A DNA stretch of 43,198 nt, from the NCBI GenBank assembly GCA_023389275.1, contig JAEWEN010000077.1, positions 1 to 43,198 on the forward strand, given 5' to 3'. The DNA is from Bacillota bacterium. Lineage in GTDB: Bacteria; Bacillota; Clostridia; Clostridiales; Caloramatoraceae. The notes below the pieces were generated by a model. That model worked only from the letters and a program-made list of their open reading frames with translations. It was not told where the DNA came from and did not search any database. The first letter of the stretch is position 1; the number at the start of each line of letters is the position of its first letter. The position numbers and the translations under genes are program-made. Positions 33,066-41,449 of this stretch are shown piece by piece.

Positions 33066-36000
33066 ATGAGTAAGGTTATGAGAACTATTGATGGTAATGA
33101 AGCGGCTGCATATGTTTCATATGCATTTACAGAAACCGCTGCTATATACCCTATAACGCCATCATCTAATATGGCAGAACATGTTGATGTTTGGAGTTCT
33201 AGGGGTCAGAAAAACATATTTGGAAAAGAAGTTAAGGTTATAGAGATGCAATCAGAAGCTGGAGCAGCAGCTGCTGTACATGGTTCACTTCAAAGTGGAG
33301 CATTAACAACAACTTATACAGCATCTCAAGGTTTACTTTTAATGATTCCTAACATGTATAAAATGGCAGGGGAACTTTTACCAGCAGTTTTCCATGTAAG
33401 TGCTAGAGCTATTGCTGCACATGCTCTTTCAATTTTTGGAGACCACCAAGATGTAATGGCAGCTAGACAAACAGGATTTTCAATGCTTTGTTCTAATAAT
33501 CCACAAGAAGCAATGGATTTAGCAGCTGTGACTCATCTTTCAGCTATAAAGGGAAGTCTTCCTTTTATACATTTTTTTGATGGGTTTAGAACATCACATG
33601 AAATCCAAAAAATTAATTGTATAGAATATAAAGACTTAGAAAGTCTACTTGATAAAGATGCATTAAATAATTTTAGAGCTAGAGCACTTTCACCAGATTC
33701 ACCAGCAACTCGTGGTACAGCTCAAAATCCAGATATATATTTCCAAGGAAGAGAAGCGTCTAATATATTTTACGATAATATTCCATCTATTGTTGAAGAA
33801 TATATGGATAAAATATACAAATTAACTGGAAGAAAATATGGACTATTTGATTATTATGGACATAGTGAAGCAGATAGAGTAATTATAGCTATGGGTTCTG
33901 TTTGTGACACTATAGAAGAAACTATAGACCACTTAAACTCTAATGGAGAAAAGGTTGGACTTGTAAAGGTAAGGTTATTTAGACCATTTTCTATAAAACA
34001 TTTTATAAATGTTCTTCCAAAGTCAGTTAAGAAAGTAGCAGTTTTAGATAGAACTAAAGAACCAGGTTCTTTAGGGGAGCCACTATTTGAGGATATAAGA
34101 AGTGCTTTATATGATTCAGATATAAGACCGACTGTAGTAGGTGGAAGATATGGTCTTGGTTCAAAGGAAGTAACACCAGGGCAAATAATATCTGTATACA
34201 AAAATCTAAGTTTAGATACACCTAAAAATAAGTTTACAATAGGAATTGTTGATGATGTTACAAATACATCATTACCAGAGGAAAAGGAAATTGATGTTAT
34301 TGGTGATGAAATAAAATCATGTAAATTCTTTGGTTTAGGTTCAGATGGAACAGTTGGGGCTAACAAAAGTGCTATTAAAATTATTGGAGATAAAACAGAT
34401 CTTTATGCACAAGGATATTTTTCATATGATTCTAAAAAATCAGGTGGAATTACAGTTTCTCACTTAAGATTTGGAACAAGAAAAATAAAAGCTCCTTATT
34501 TAATATTAAGTGCGGACTTTATAGCATGTCATCAACCATCATATATATACAAGTATGATTTACTAGAAGGTATAAAAGAGGGAGGAGTATTTTTACTTAA
34601 CTGCCCTTGGGATTTAGAAAAATTAGAAAGAAAGTTAAATAATAAAATTAAAAGAGAACTTGCTAGAAAGAAAGTTAATTTCTATATTATAAATGCTGCT
34701 GATATTGCTGAAAAAGTAGGTTTAGGTAGAAGAATTAATATGGTTATGCAAGCTGCTTTCTTTAAACTTTCTAATATAATTCCTATTGATGATGCTGTAA
34801 AATATTTAAAAGAAGCTGTTGTTAAAAACTATGGTCTTAAAGGAGAGCACATAGTTAATATGAACAATGAAGCAATAGATATGGGAGTTAACTCAGTTAT
34901 GAAAGTAGAAGTGAAAGATAGCTGGGCAGATTTACCTATAGAAGAAGAAGTAAGCAATAAACCAGAGTTTATTAAAAATATATTAGAACCTATGAATGCT
35001 TTAAAAGGAGATAAGCTTCCAGTAAGTGCATTTAAAGGAATAGAAGATGGAACATTCCCACATGGAACTGCTGCATATGAAAAAAGATATATAGCAAAAT
35101 ATGTTCCTAAGTGGATACCAGAAAATTGTATACAATGTAATCAATGTGCATTTGTATGTCCACATGCTGTTATAAGACCATTTTTATTAAATAAAGAAGA
35201 AGCAGATAAGGCACCGGAAAACTTTAAGCAAAAAACTGCTTTAGGTGGAAAAAGTGTAGAGGGTATGAACTTTAGTATAAATGTTAGTGTTGCAGATTGT
35301 ACAGGATGTACAAACTGTGTTGTAGCATGTCCTGCTAAAGAAAAAGCACTTGTTATGGAGCCGATAGATTCTCAAATGAGTGAGCAAAATAACTGGGATT
35401 ATGCTATGAGTTTATCAGATAAAGAAAACCCAATGCCAAACACTACTGTTAAAGGAAGTCAATTTAATAAGCCTTTATTTGAATTCTCAGGAGCTTGTGC
35501 AGGTTGCGGAGAAACACCTTATGTTAAGCTTATAACTCAATTATTTGGTGATAGAATGATGATTGCAAATGCAACTGGATGTTCATCTATTTATGGTGCA
35601 AGTGCTCCATCTACACCTTATACAACAAATAGTTGTGGTCAAGGACCTGCCTGGGCAAACTCACTATTTGAGGATAATGCAGAATATGGTCTTGGAATGC
35701 ATATTGCATCTGAAGCTATTAGAGAAAGAATTAAAGAAAAAGTAGAAAATCTTTATGATGCATTAACTGGACAGGAAAAAGAAGTTGTAAAAGAGTATTT
35801 AGATAACTTTAATAACAAAAAGCTAACAAGAAAAGTTACAGACAATCTTGTTAATACTTTAGAAAATCTAAAAAATAGTAATGTAGAAACTGAGTTAGTA
35901 AATGAAATACTAAACTTTAAAAAATACCTAGTAAAAAGATCTCAATGGATGATAGGTGGAGACGGATGGGCATATGACATAGGTTATGGAGGACTTGACC

Positions 36001-36584
36001 ATGTTATAGCATCAGGAAATGATGTAAACATACTTGTACTTGATACAGAAGTATATTCAAATACTGGTGGTCAATCTTCAAAGTCTACTCCAACTGCAGC
36101 TATAGCTCAATTTGCATCAAGTGGTAAAAAGACTAAGAAAAAAGACTTAGGACTTATGGCTATGGCATATGGATATGTATATGTAGCACAAGTTGCCTTA
36201 GGTGCAGATAAAAATCAATTAATGAAGGCTATAACAGAAGCTGAAAATTATGATGGTCCATCAATTGTAATTGCTTATTCTCCATGTATAAATCAGGGAA
36301 TAAAAGCTGGTATGGAAAAATCTTTAGAAGAATCTAAAAAAGCTGTTGAGTCAGGATATTGGCATCTTTATAGATATAATCCAGACCTAAAAGAAGAAGG
36401 GAAAAATCCTTTCCAATTAGATTCTAAAGAACCTACTTCAGATCTTAAGGAGTTTTTAATGGGAGAAGTAAGATATGCTTCACTTTTAAAAGTTAGCCCT
36501 AAAACTGCTGATGAAATGTTTGAAAAGGCTAAAAAAGATATGAAAGAAAAATATGAATACTATAAAAAGCTAGCTAGCTTATAG
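33066..36584 (+). CDS. nifJ: Pyruvate:ferredoxin (flavodoxin) oxidoreductase
   Basis: A 1172-residue single-chain PFOR that oxidises pyruvate and CoA to acetyl-CoA and CO2 and reduces ferredoxin, the central step of clostridial fermentation. The start domain has AIYPITPSSNMAEHVD. Two ferredoxin-like motifs follow, CIQCNQCAFVCP (Cys688-698) and CTGCTNCVVACP (Cys745-755). The TPP domain has GACAGCGETPY, ATGCSSIYGA and GGDGWAYDIGYGGLDH, with EVYSNTGGQSSKSTP. The ATG at 33066 is chosen because GAAGG precedes it; an upstream in-frame extension to 33027 lacks a site. It is transcribed alone and ends at a terminator. Confidence 0.98.
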   Translation: MSKVMRTIDGNEAAAYVSYAFTETAAIYPITPSSNMAEHVDVWSSRGQKNIFGKEVKVIEMQSEAGAAAAVHGSLQSGALTTTYTASQGLLLMIPNMYKMAGELLPAVFHVSARAIAAHALSIFGDHQDVMAARQTGFSMLCSNNPQEAMDLAAVTHLSAIKGSLPFIHFFDGFRTSHEIQKINCIEYKDLESLLDKDALNNFRARALSPDSPATRGTAQNPDIYFQGREASNIFYDNIPSIVEEYMDKIYKLTGRKYGLFDYYGHSEADRVIIAMGSVCDTIEETIDHLNSNGEKVGLVKVRLFRPFSIKHFINVLPKSVKKVAVLDRTKEPGSLGEPLFEDIRSALYDSDIRPTVVGGRYGLGSKEVTPGQIISVYKNLSLDTPKNKFTIGIVDDVTNTSLPEEKEIDVIGDEIKSCKFFGLGSDGTVGANKSAIKIIGDKTDLYAQGYFSYDSKKSGGITVSHLRFGTRKIKAPYLILSADFIACHQPSYIYKYDLLEGIKEGGVFLLNCPWDLEKLERKLNNKIKRELARKKVNFYIINAADIAEKVGLGRRINMVMQAAFFKLSNIIPIDDAVKYLKEAVVKNYGLKGEHIVNMNNEAIDMGVNSVMKVEVKDSWADLPIEEEVSNKPEFIKNILEPMNALKGDKLPVSAFKGIEDGTFPHGTAAYEKRYIAKYVPKWIPENCIQCNQCAFVCPHAVIRPFLLNKEEADKAPENFKQKTALGGKSVEGMNFSINVSVADCTGCTNCVVACPAKEKALVMEPIDSQMSEQNNWDYAMSLSDKENPMPNTTVKGSQFNKPLFEFSGACAGCGETPYVKLITQLFGDRMMIANATGCSSIYGASAPSTPYTTNSCGQGPAWANSLFEDNAEYGLGMHIASEAIRERIKEKVENLYDALTGQEKEVVKEYLDNFNNKKLTRKVTDNLVNTLENLKNSNVETELVNEILNFKKYLVKRSQWMIGGDGWAYDIGYGGLDHVIASGNDVNILVLDTEVYSNTGGQSSKSTPTAAIAQFASSGKKTKKKDLGLMAMAYGYVYVAQVALGADKNQLMKAITEAENYDGPSIVIAYSPCINQGIKAGMEKSLEESKKAVESGYWHLYRYNPDLKEEGKNPFQLDSKEPTSDLKEFLMGEVRYASLLKVSPKTADEMFEKAKKDMKEKYEYYKKLASL

Positions 36585-36598
36585 TAAATGTAAATAAT

Positions 36599-36633
36599 AA
36601 AAAAAGTCATTTGGTTATCCAAATGGCTTTTTT
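36599..36633 (+). terminator. Rho-independent terminator after PFOR
   Basis: AAAAAAAGTCATTTGG (from 36599) pairs with CCAAATGGCTTTTTT (36619-36633) around TTAT, with one G-U pair. Confidence 0.88.
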
Positions 36634-36646
36634 ATATATATAAACG

Positions 36647-36676
36647 TTAACATTAATTACAAAAATTTGATATAAT
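36647..36676 (+). promoter_or_regulatory. Promoter of the fapA-che operon
   Basis: -35 TTAACA (36647-36652), an 18-nt spacer and -10 TATAAT (36671-36676) lie 57 nt before fapA. It resembles the primary sigma class; no sigma-D (TAAA...GCCGATAA) promoter was seen. Confidence 0.6.
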
Positions 36677-36733
36677 TAAAATATAAGTATATTAATGTTG
36701 CGAGCCTTTAAAAAATTACCTGGAGGATAGAAT

Positions 36734-38608
36734 ATGTTGTATAGAGGTAAAACTTTAGAAGAAGCCCTAATCATTGCAGAAGAAGATCTAGGAATTTCAA
36801 GAGAAGACTTTTTATATGAATTTAGCGAAAAAAAATTAGGTTTTTTTAAAAAAGAAGTAGAAATTAAAGTGGAAATTACAAATAAACTAAAAGCAGAAAT
36901 AATTAATGGGGAATTTATTTTTCATAGTGGAGTTGGTAAGGTAAAAATAATTCCTAATAAAAATTGCACACTTAAGGTAAATGGGAATAATATTTATAAA
37001 AATATAGATGTTGATGAAAATGATTCTATAGAGATTTTACCAAATGAAAGTCCAAGTAAAAGGGAATTTGACATAGATATAATAGATAAAGGTTTTAAGG
37101 CAATTTTAAATGTAACATTAAAGCCTAAGACTATATATAATGTAGTGAATCACAGCATATCAGATGTAATTACTATAGAAACAGAAGAAAGTATATTAGA
37201 AAATGCACCTGAAATAACTATTGATGATGTAAAGCAAAAATTATTAGAGAAAGAAATAAAATATGGAATAAATTTTGGAAATCTAAAAGATATATCTGAA
37301 GGTAAGGTATTAATAGCAGAAGGAAGACTGCCTGTTAAAAGCATAAGAGATGAAATAATTTATTATTTTAATACTAATGATAAAAGAAAAACTGTAGAAG
37401 TTAATGGGAAAGTCGATTATTACAATATAGAGGAAATTGAAAGTGTAGAAGAAGGATTTATATTGGCAGAATTAAAAGAAGGGGTTGAGGGTGAAAAAGG
37501 TGTAAATATTTTCGGAAAAACTATTGAAGTTGATAAAAAAAAGACTTTAACTTTAAAAGTTGGAAACGGTGCTGAAATATCAGAAGATGGAAAAACTGTT
37601 AAAGCAGTAATTAACGGAAAGCCAAGCCTTATAGGAGATAAGATATGTGTTATACCTGTTTACGAGGTAAATGGTGATGCAGATCTTAAAATAGGAAATA
37701 TTGAGTTTGACGGAGATATTTTAATTAAGGGAAATGTAAAAGAAGGAATGAAAATTAGCGCAGGTAGAAATATGACTATAGAATCTTCTGTTTTAGAGTC
37801 TAGTCTTCATTCAAAAGGTAGTATAAATATTAAAGGAAATCTAATTGCATCTGTTGTAAAAGCAGGAAATATTCAAATAAATGAACTAAAGTATATAGAA
37901 GTGCTGAAAAAAATAAAGAATTTTTTAAGTGAGGCTATAGATGCTGTAGATAATGCTCATAATATTTTGCCTAAAAAATATCAAGTGTTAAATAAATGTG
38001 AAATTTTTAAAAAAATAATAGATTCAAAATATATTAAAGAAAAATTGTTATTAACAAATACGTTAAAAGAATATCCTAAGCTTAAGCTAAGCTTAGATAT
38101 TAAAAATTTGCTTAATGAAATTTTTTCTGTATATCAAAAAGTTATAACTTATAAAGATGCTGAATTTAGTGAAATAGTTAATTTAAGCAAAAATATAGAA
38201 AAGTTTTTAGAAACATATGAAATAAAAACAACTAATTCAGATGTTTTTATAGGATATTGTCAAAACTCAAAAATTGAGTCTTCAAATAATGTATATATAA
38301 CGGGAAAAGGTTGTTATTGTACTGATATTAAAGCTGAAGGAGAAGTTGTTATAAATGGATTTCCAGGCACCTATAGATCAGGAAGTATATATGCCAAAAA
38401 AGGAGTTTATATAAAAGAAATAGGAAGTAGTGCAGGCATTAAAAGTATAATAAAAACAGAAAGCTTTGGTGAGATTAAAGCAGATACAGTTTACCACAAT
38501 ACTTTATTTATAGTTGGTAACTATAACTATTATGTAGACGAGCCTATAAAAAACGTTAATTTATATGTTAAAGATGGGGAGTTAGTAATTGAAAAGTTTA
38601 GGGCATAA
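36734..38608 (+). CDS. FapA (DUF342) family protein with Jag-N-like start
   Basis: A 624-residue protein. Residues 1-50 (RGKTLEEALIIAEEDLGISREDFLYEF...GFFKKE) resemble the Jag_N domain. The middle and C-terminal parts carry the DUF342/FapA core with repeated beta-strand turns (GNIEFDGDILIKGNVKEGMKI, SGCYC-like CYCTDIKAEGEVVINGFPG), as in polymer-forming beta-helix proteins. A helical, probably coiled-coil insert lies at about 385-485. FapA proteins affect cell division site or flagellar assembly in other bacteria. It opens the operon; cheW starts 15 nt later. The exact role is not certain. Confidence 0.85.
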   Translation: MLYRGKTLEEALIIAEEDLGISREDFLYEFSEKKLGFFKKEVEIKVEITNKLKAEIINGEFIFHSGVGKVKIIPNKNCTLKVNGNNIYKNIDVDENDSIEILPNESPSKREFDIDIIDKGFKAILNVTLKPKTIYNVVNHSISDVITIETEESILENAPEITIDDVKQKLLEKEIKYGINFGNLKDISEGKVLIAEGRLPVKSIRDEIIYYFNTNDKRKTVEVNGKVDYYNIEEIESVEEGFILAELKEGVEGEKGVNIFGKTIEVDKKKTLTLKVGNGAEISEDGKTVKAVINGKPSLIGDKICVIPVYEVNGDADLKIGNIEFDGDILIKGNVKEGMKISAGRNMTIESSVLESSLHSKGSINIKGNLIASVVKAGNIQINELKYIEVLKKIKNFLSEAIDAVDNAHNILPKKYQVLNKCEIFKKIIDSKYIKEKLLLTNTLKEYPKLKLSLDIKNLLNEIFSVYQKVITYKDAEFSEIVNLSKNIEKFLETYEIKTTNSDVFIGYCQNSKIESSNNVYITGKGCYCTDIKAEGEVVINGFPGTYRSGSIYAKKGVYIKEIGSSAGIKSIIKTESFGEIKADTVYHNTLFIVGNYNYYVDEPIKNVNLYVKDGELVIEKFRA

Positions 38609-38623
38609 TGGGAGGCACTTATT

Positions 38624-39076
38624 ATGGAATCTTTAAAAGTTGTTATTTTTAAAATTAATAATGAAGAATATGCTATAGATATAATGGATGTAGATAGAAT
38701 ACTTGGTTATGTAGAATGTACAAAGATACCAGATACATCTAGCTTTATAAAAGGGATTATAGATTATCAAAACACTATTCTTCCTGTAATCAATACGAAA
38801 GCAAGATTTTATATTGAAAATACTAATTATACTGATGACAGTAAAATAATTGTTGTTAGAAGTAACAATAATCTAATAGGTTTAAGTGTAGATGAGGTTT
38901 TAGAGGTAGTTGATATATTTTTAGAAAAAATAGATGATACTCCACATATAGCAAAAAGAAGTAGTAATAAATATATAAAGTCTATTATAAATAAAGATAA
39001 CAGACTAATAATTCTTTTAGATACAAAAGAAATAATATCTCAAGCAGATTTAAAAGCTATAGGAGAAGTTCTTTAA
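38624..39076 (+). CDS. cheW: Chemotaxis coupling protein CheW
   Basis: A 150-residue scaffold that couples chemoreceptors to the CheA kinase. The sequence VVIFKINNEEYAIDIMDVDRILGY, then IKGIIDYQNTILPVINTKARF and RLIILLDTKEI follows the CheW beta-barrel pattern. The ATG has a GGGAGG site. It lies between fapA and cheD, and its overall sequence is typical in length. The small Asp/Glu-rich central part is unremarkable. Confidence 0.95.
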   Translation: MESLKVVIFKINNEEYAIDIMDVDRILGYVECTKIPDTSSFIKGIIDYQNTILPVINTKARFYIENTNYTDDSKIIVVRSNNNLIGLSVDEVLEVVDIFLEKIDDTPHIAKRSSNKYIKSIINKDNRLIILLDTKEIISQADLKAIGEVL

Positions 39077-39105
39077 AAATTATTTCGTAAATATGGAGAG
39101 GGAGT

Positions 39106-39594
39106 ATGAACAAAAATGAATTAAAAGTAGGAATTGGAGATTTAAATGTTACTATACCACCTGGGAAAATAATAACTTTAGGTCTTGGATCCTGTGTAGG
39201 AATAGCTTTATATGATTCAATTAATAAAATAGCAGGACTTGCACATATTATGTTGCCAAACAGTACTGGATTTGCAAATCAATCTAATCCTTTAAAATTT
39301 GCTGACAAGGCAATACCGAGTCTTGTTGATAGTATGATAAAAAAAGGAGCAAATAAAAAGTTTTTAAAAGCGAAAATTGCTGGAGGGGCTAGTATGTTTT
39401 CCTTTGGAGATAAAAGCTCTATAGCTGATATAGGAAAAAGGAATGCAATATCTGTAAAAGAAATTTTATCAGAAATGTCTATTCCTATTTTATCAGAGGA
39501 TTTAGGTGGAAATTCAGGAAGAACAATGATAATAGAAGCTTTAGATGGAAAAGTTTACATTAGGACAGTAGGTAAAGGGATGAAGGAGCTGTAG
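39106..39594 (+). CDS. cheD: Chemoreceptor glutamine deamidase CheD
   Basis: A 162-residue enzyme that deamidates glutamines on chemoreceptors and, in Bacillus-type systems, interacts with CheC. The catalytic Cys30 (LGSCVGIALYD) and His47 (LAHIMLP) are present, as is the conserved KAKIAGGASMF loop. The ATG follows GGAGAGGGAG. It is 29 nt after cheW and 3 nt before cheB. A CheC gene is not in the window and may lie downstream. Confidence 0.96.
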   Translation: MNKNELKVGIGDLNVTIPPGKIITLGLGSCVGIALYDSINKIAGLAHIMLPNSTGFANQSNPLKFADKAIPSLVDSMIKKGANKKFLKAKIAGGASMFSFGDKSSIADIGKRNAISVKEILSEMSIPILSEDLGGNSGRTMIIEALDGKVYIRTVGKGMKEL

Positions 39595-39597
39595 CAT

Positions 39598-40665
39598 ATG
39601 TTTCGTAATATAAAAGTTCTTGTTGTAGATGACTCAGCTTTTATGAGAAAGGCTATCTCAGATATGATAAATTCTCAAAAGGACATGGAAGTAATAGGGA
39701 TTGCAAGAAACGGATTGGAAGCTATAAATAAGGCTTTAGACTTAAATCCAGATATTATTACGTTAGATGTTGAAATGCCAAAAATGAATGGACTTGAAGC
39801 TTTAAAAGAAATAAAGAAAAGAACAAAGTGTGAAGTTATAATGCTTAGTAGCTTAACTATTGAAGGATCTGGAATAACAATGGATTGTTTAAAAGAGGGA
39901 GCATTTGATTTTATACAAAAACCATCAGGTTCAATATCTTTAGATATAAATATTTTAGTTAATGAACTATGTGAAAAAATTAGATATGCCTATTCTCATA
40001 GTAAAAAAATAAAAGATAATATTAAAATTAATAAAAGTAATGTATATAACTTAGGCAATGGGAATAATATATCACAAAAACCTAGAAAAGTAGATGTAAG
40101 TGTTAAAGCAATTGTTATAGGGGCTTCTACTGGAGGTCCCAAAATATTATTTGATATTTTAACATCTATACCTAATGGAATAGATATACCTATATTTGTT
40201 GTTCAACATATGCCTAAGGGATTTACTAAGGCTTTTGCAGATAGAATAAATAAAAGTTCAGAGTTAAATGTTGTAGAAGCAAAGGATAAAGAAAAAATAC
40301 AAAAAAATACAATATATATTGCTCCAGGTGGATATCATATGACGATTAAGTCAAAAGATGAAATTGCTTTAGATATGTCACCAGCGATTCACGGTGTAAG
40401 ACCTGCTGTAGATAAGCTATTTAAATCTGCATCACATATATATAAAGATTCACTATTAGGATGTATATGTACGGGAATGGGAAAAGATGGAGCAGAAGGA
40501 ATTAAGGCTATTAAAGGTATAGGAGGATACAATATAGCTCAAGATGAAGAAACATCAGTTGTATATGGTATGCCTAGAGCTGCTTATGAAACAGGATGTG
40601 TAGATATAGTGCTTCCATATTACAAAATAGCTGATGAAATAGTTAGAGTGATTAGAAGGAAGTGA
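39598..40665 (+). CDS. cheB: Chemotaxis response regulator methylesterase CheB
   Basis: A 355-residue two-domain protein. The receiver (1-125) has the phospho-accepting Asp57 in LDVEMPKMNG, acidic D11/D12 and the switch Lys in QKPSG. The methylesterase domain (about 165-355) has Ser177 in GASTGGP, His204 in VQHMPKGF and Asp297 in GMGKDGAEG. It removes methyl groups from receptors and so resets adaptation, opposing CheR. The ATG is 3 nt after cheD, with AAGGAG in the end of cheD. The linker between domains (about 130-165) is long and Asn/Lys-rich. Confidence 0.97.
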   Translation: MFRNIKVLVVDDSAFMRKAISDMINSQKDMEVIGIARNGLEAINKALDLNPDIITLDVEMPKMNGLEALKEIKKRTKCEVIMLSSLTIEGSGITMDCLKEGAFDFIQKPSGSISLDINILVNELCEKIRYAYSHSKKIKDNIKINKSNVYNLGNGNNISQKPRKVDVSVKAIVIGASTGGPKILFDILTSIPNGIDIPIFVVQHMPKGFTKAFADRINKSSELNVVEAKDKEKIQKNTIYIAPGGYHMTIKSKDEIALDMSPAIHGVRPAVDKLFKSASHIYKDSLLGCICTGMGKDGAEGIKAIKGIGGYNIAQDEETSVVYGMPRAAYETGCVDIVLPYYKIADEIVRVIRRK

Positions 40666-40670
40666 TTACA

Positions 40671-41447
40671 ATGGAATTTTTAAAAATTATGGCTTACGTT
40701 AAAAGCTCATTTGGAATAGACTTATCATCCTATAAGTCTAAACAACTGCTTAGAAGAATAGAGAATTTTATGTCTAGAGTAGGAGCAAAATCAGAGGATG
40801 ATTTTATATCAATATTAAAAAAGGATAAAGCTATATCACAAAAATTTCAAGATCATTTAACAATAAATGTATCAGAGTTTTTTAGAAATAAGGATATGTT
40901 TTTGCAATTAGAAAAAGAAATAAAAAGTAGATTATCTCCAGAAAAAAATACTTTAAAAATATGGAGTGCCGCTTGTTCTTATGGAGCAGAACCTTATACT
41001 TTAGCTATTATAATGGACAGGTTAACTAAAGGCAAAAAACATAATATATTAGCAACAGATATAGACCCAAGCATTCTTGCAAGAGCAAGAGAAGGCAAAT
41101 ATATTAAAAGTGATTTAAAAAATGTAGATAAGGATTTATTAGATAAATATTTCAATAAAACAGACGAAAATTATTACATAAGAGAAGAAATTAAAAAAAG
41201 AGTAAATTTTAAAAAACACGATTTAATATTAGATAAATATGAAACTGGATTTGATTTGATAGTGTGTAGAAATGTGGTTATATATTTTACACAAGATGCT
41301 AAAAAGAAAATATATGAAAAATTCTACGAGTCATTAAATCCAGGAGGTTTATTATTTGTAGGTGCAACAGAGAGTATATATAACTATAGAGAAATCGGTT
41401 TTGAAAAAGCCGCAACATTTATATATAAAAAGCCAGGGGGGAAATAA
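40671..41447 (+). CDS. cheR: Chemotaxis methyltransferase CheR
   Basis: A 258-residue SAM-dependent methyltransferase that methylates receptor glutamates. The N-terminal helical domain (about 1-70, with QLLRRIENFMSRVG) precedes the SAM domain with INVSEFFRNKDMF, WSAACSYGAEPYTLA and IVCRNVVIYFTQ. The SAM loop has Tyr-Gly-Ala where many CheR have Thr-Gly-Glu. The ATG at 40671 is chosen over a GTG at 40662 because AAGGAAGTGA is spaced for the ATG. It starts 5 nt after cheB and cheA begins 2 nt after its stop. Confidence 0.96.
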   Translation: MEFLKIMAYVKSSFGIDLSSYKSKQLLRRIENFMSRVGAKSEDDFISILKKDKAISQKFQDHLTINVSEFFRNKDMFLQLEKEIKSRLSPEKNTLKIWSAACSYGAEPYTLAIIMDRLTKGKKHNILATDIDPSILARAREGKYIKSDLKNVDKDLLDKYFNKTDENYYIREEIKKRVNFKKHDLILDKYETGFDLIVCRNVVIYFTQDAKKKIYEKFYESLNPGGLLFVGATESIYNYREIGFEKAATFIYKKPGGK

Positions 41448-41449
41448 TT

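Noticed and set aside
38080..38101. Near-palindrome CTAAGCTTAAGCTAAGCTTAG inside fapA
   Set aside because: It encodes part of a normal Lys/Leu-rich helix in frame, and repeated AAGCTTAAG codons make such symmetry by chance. No other sign of a regulatory site was seen.
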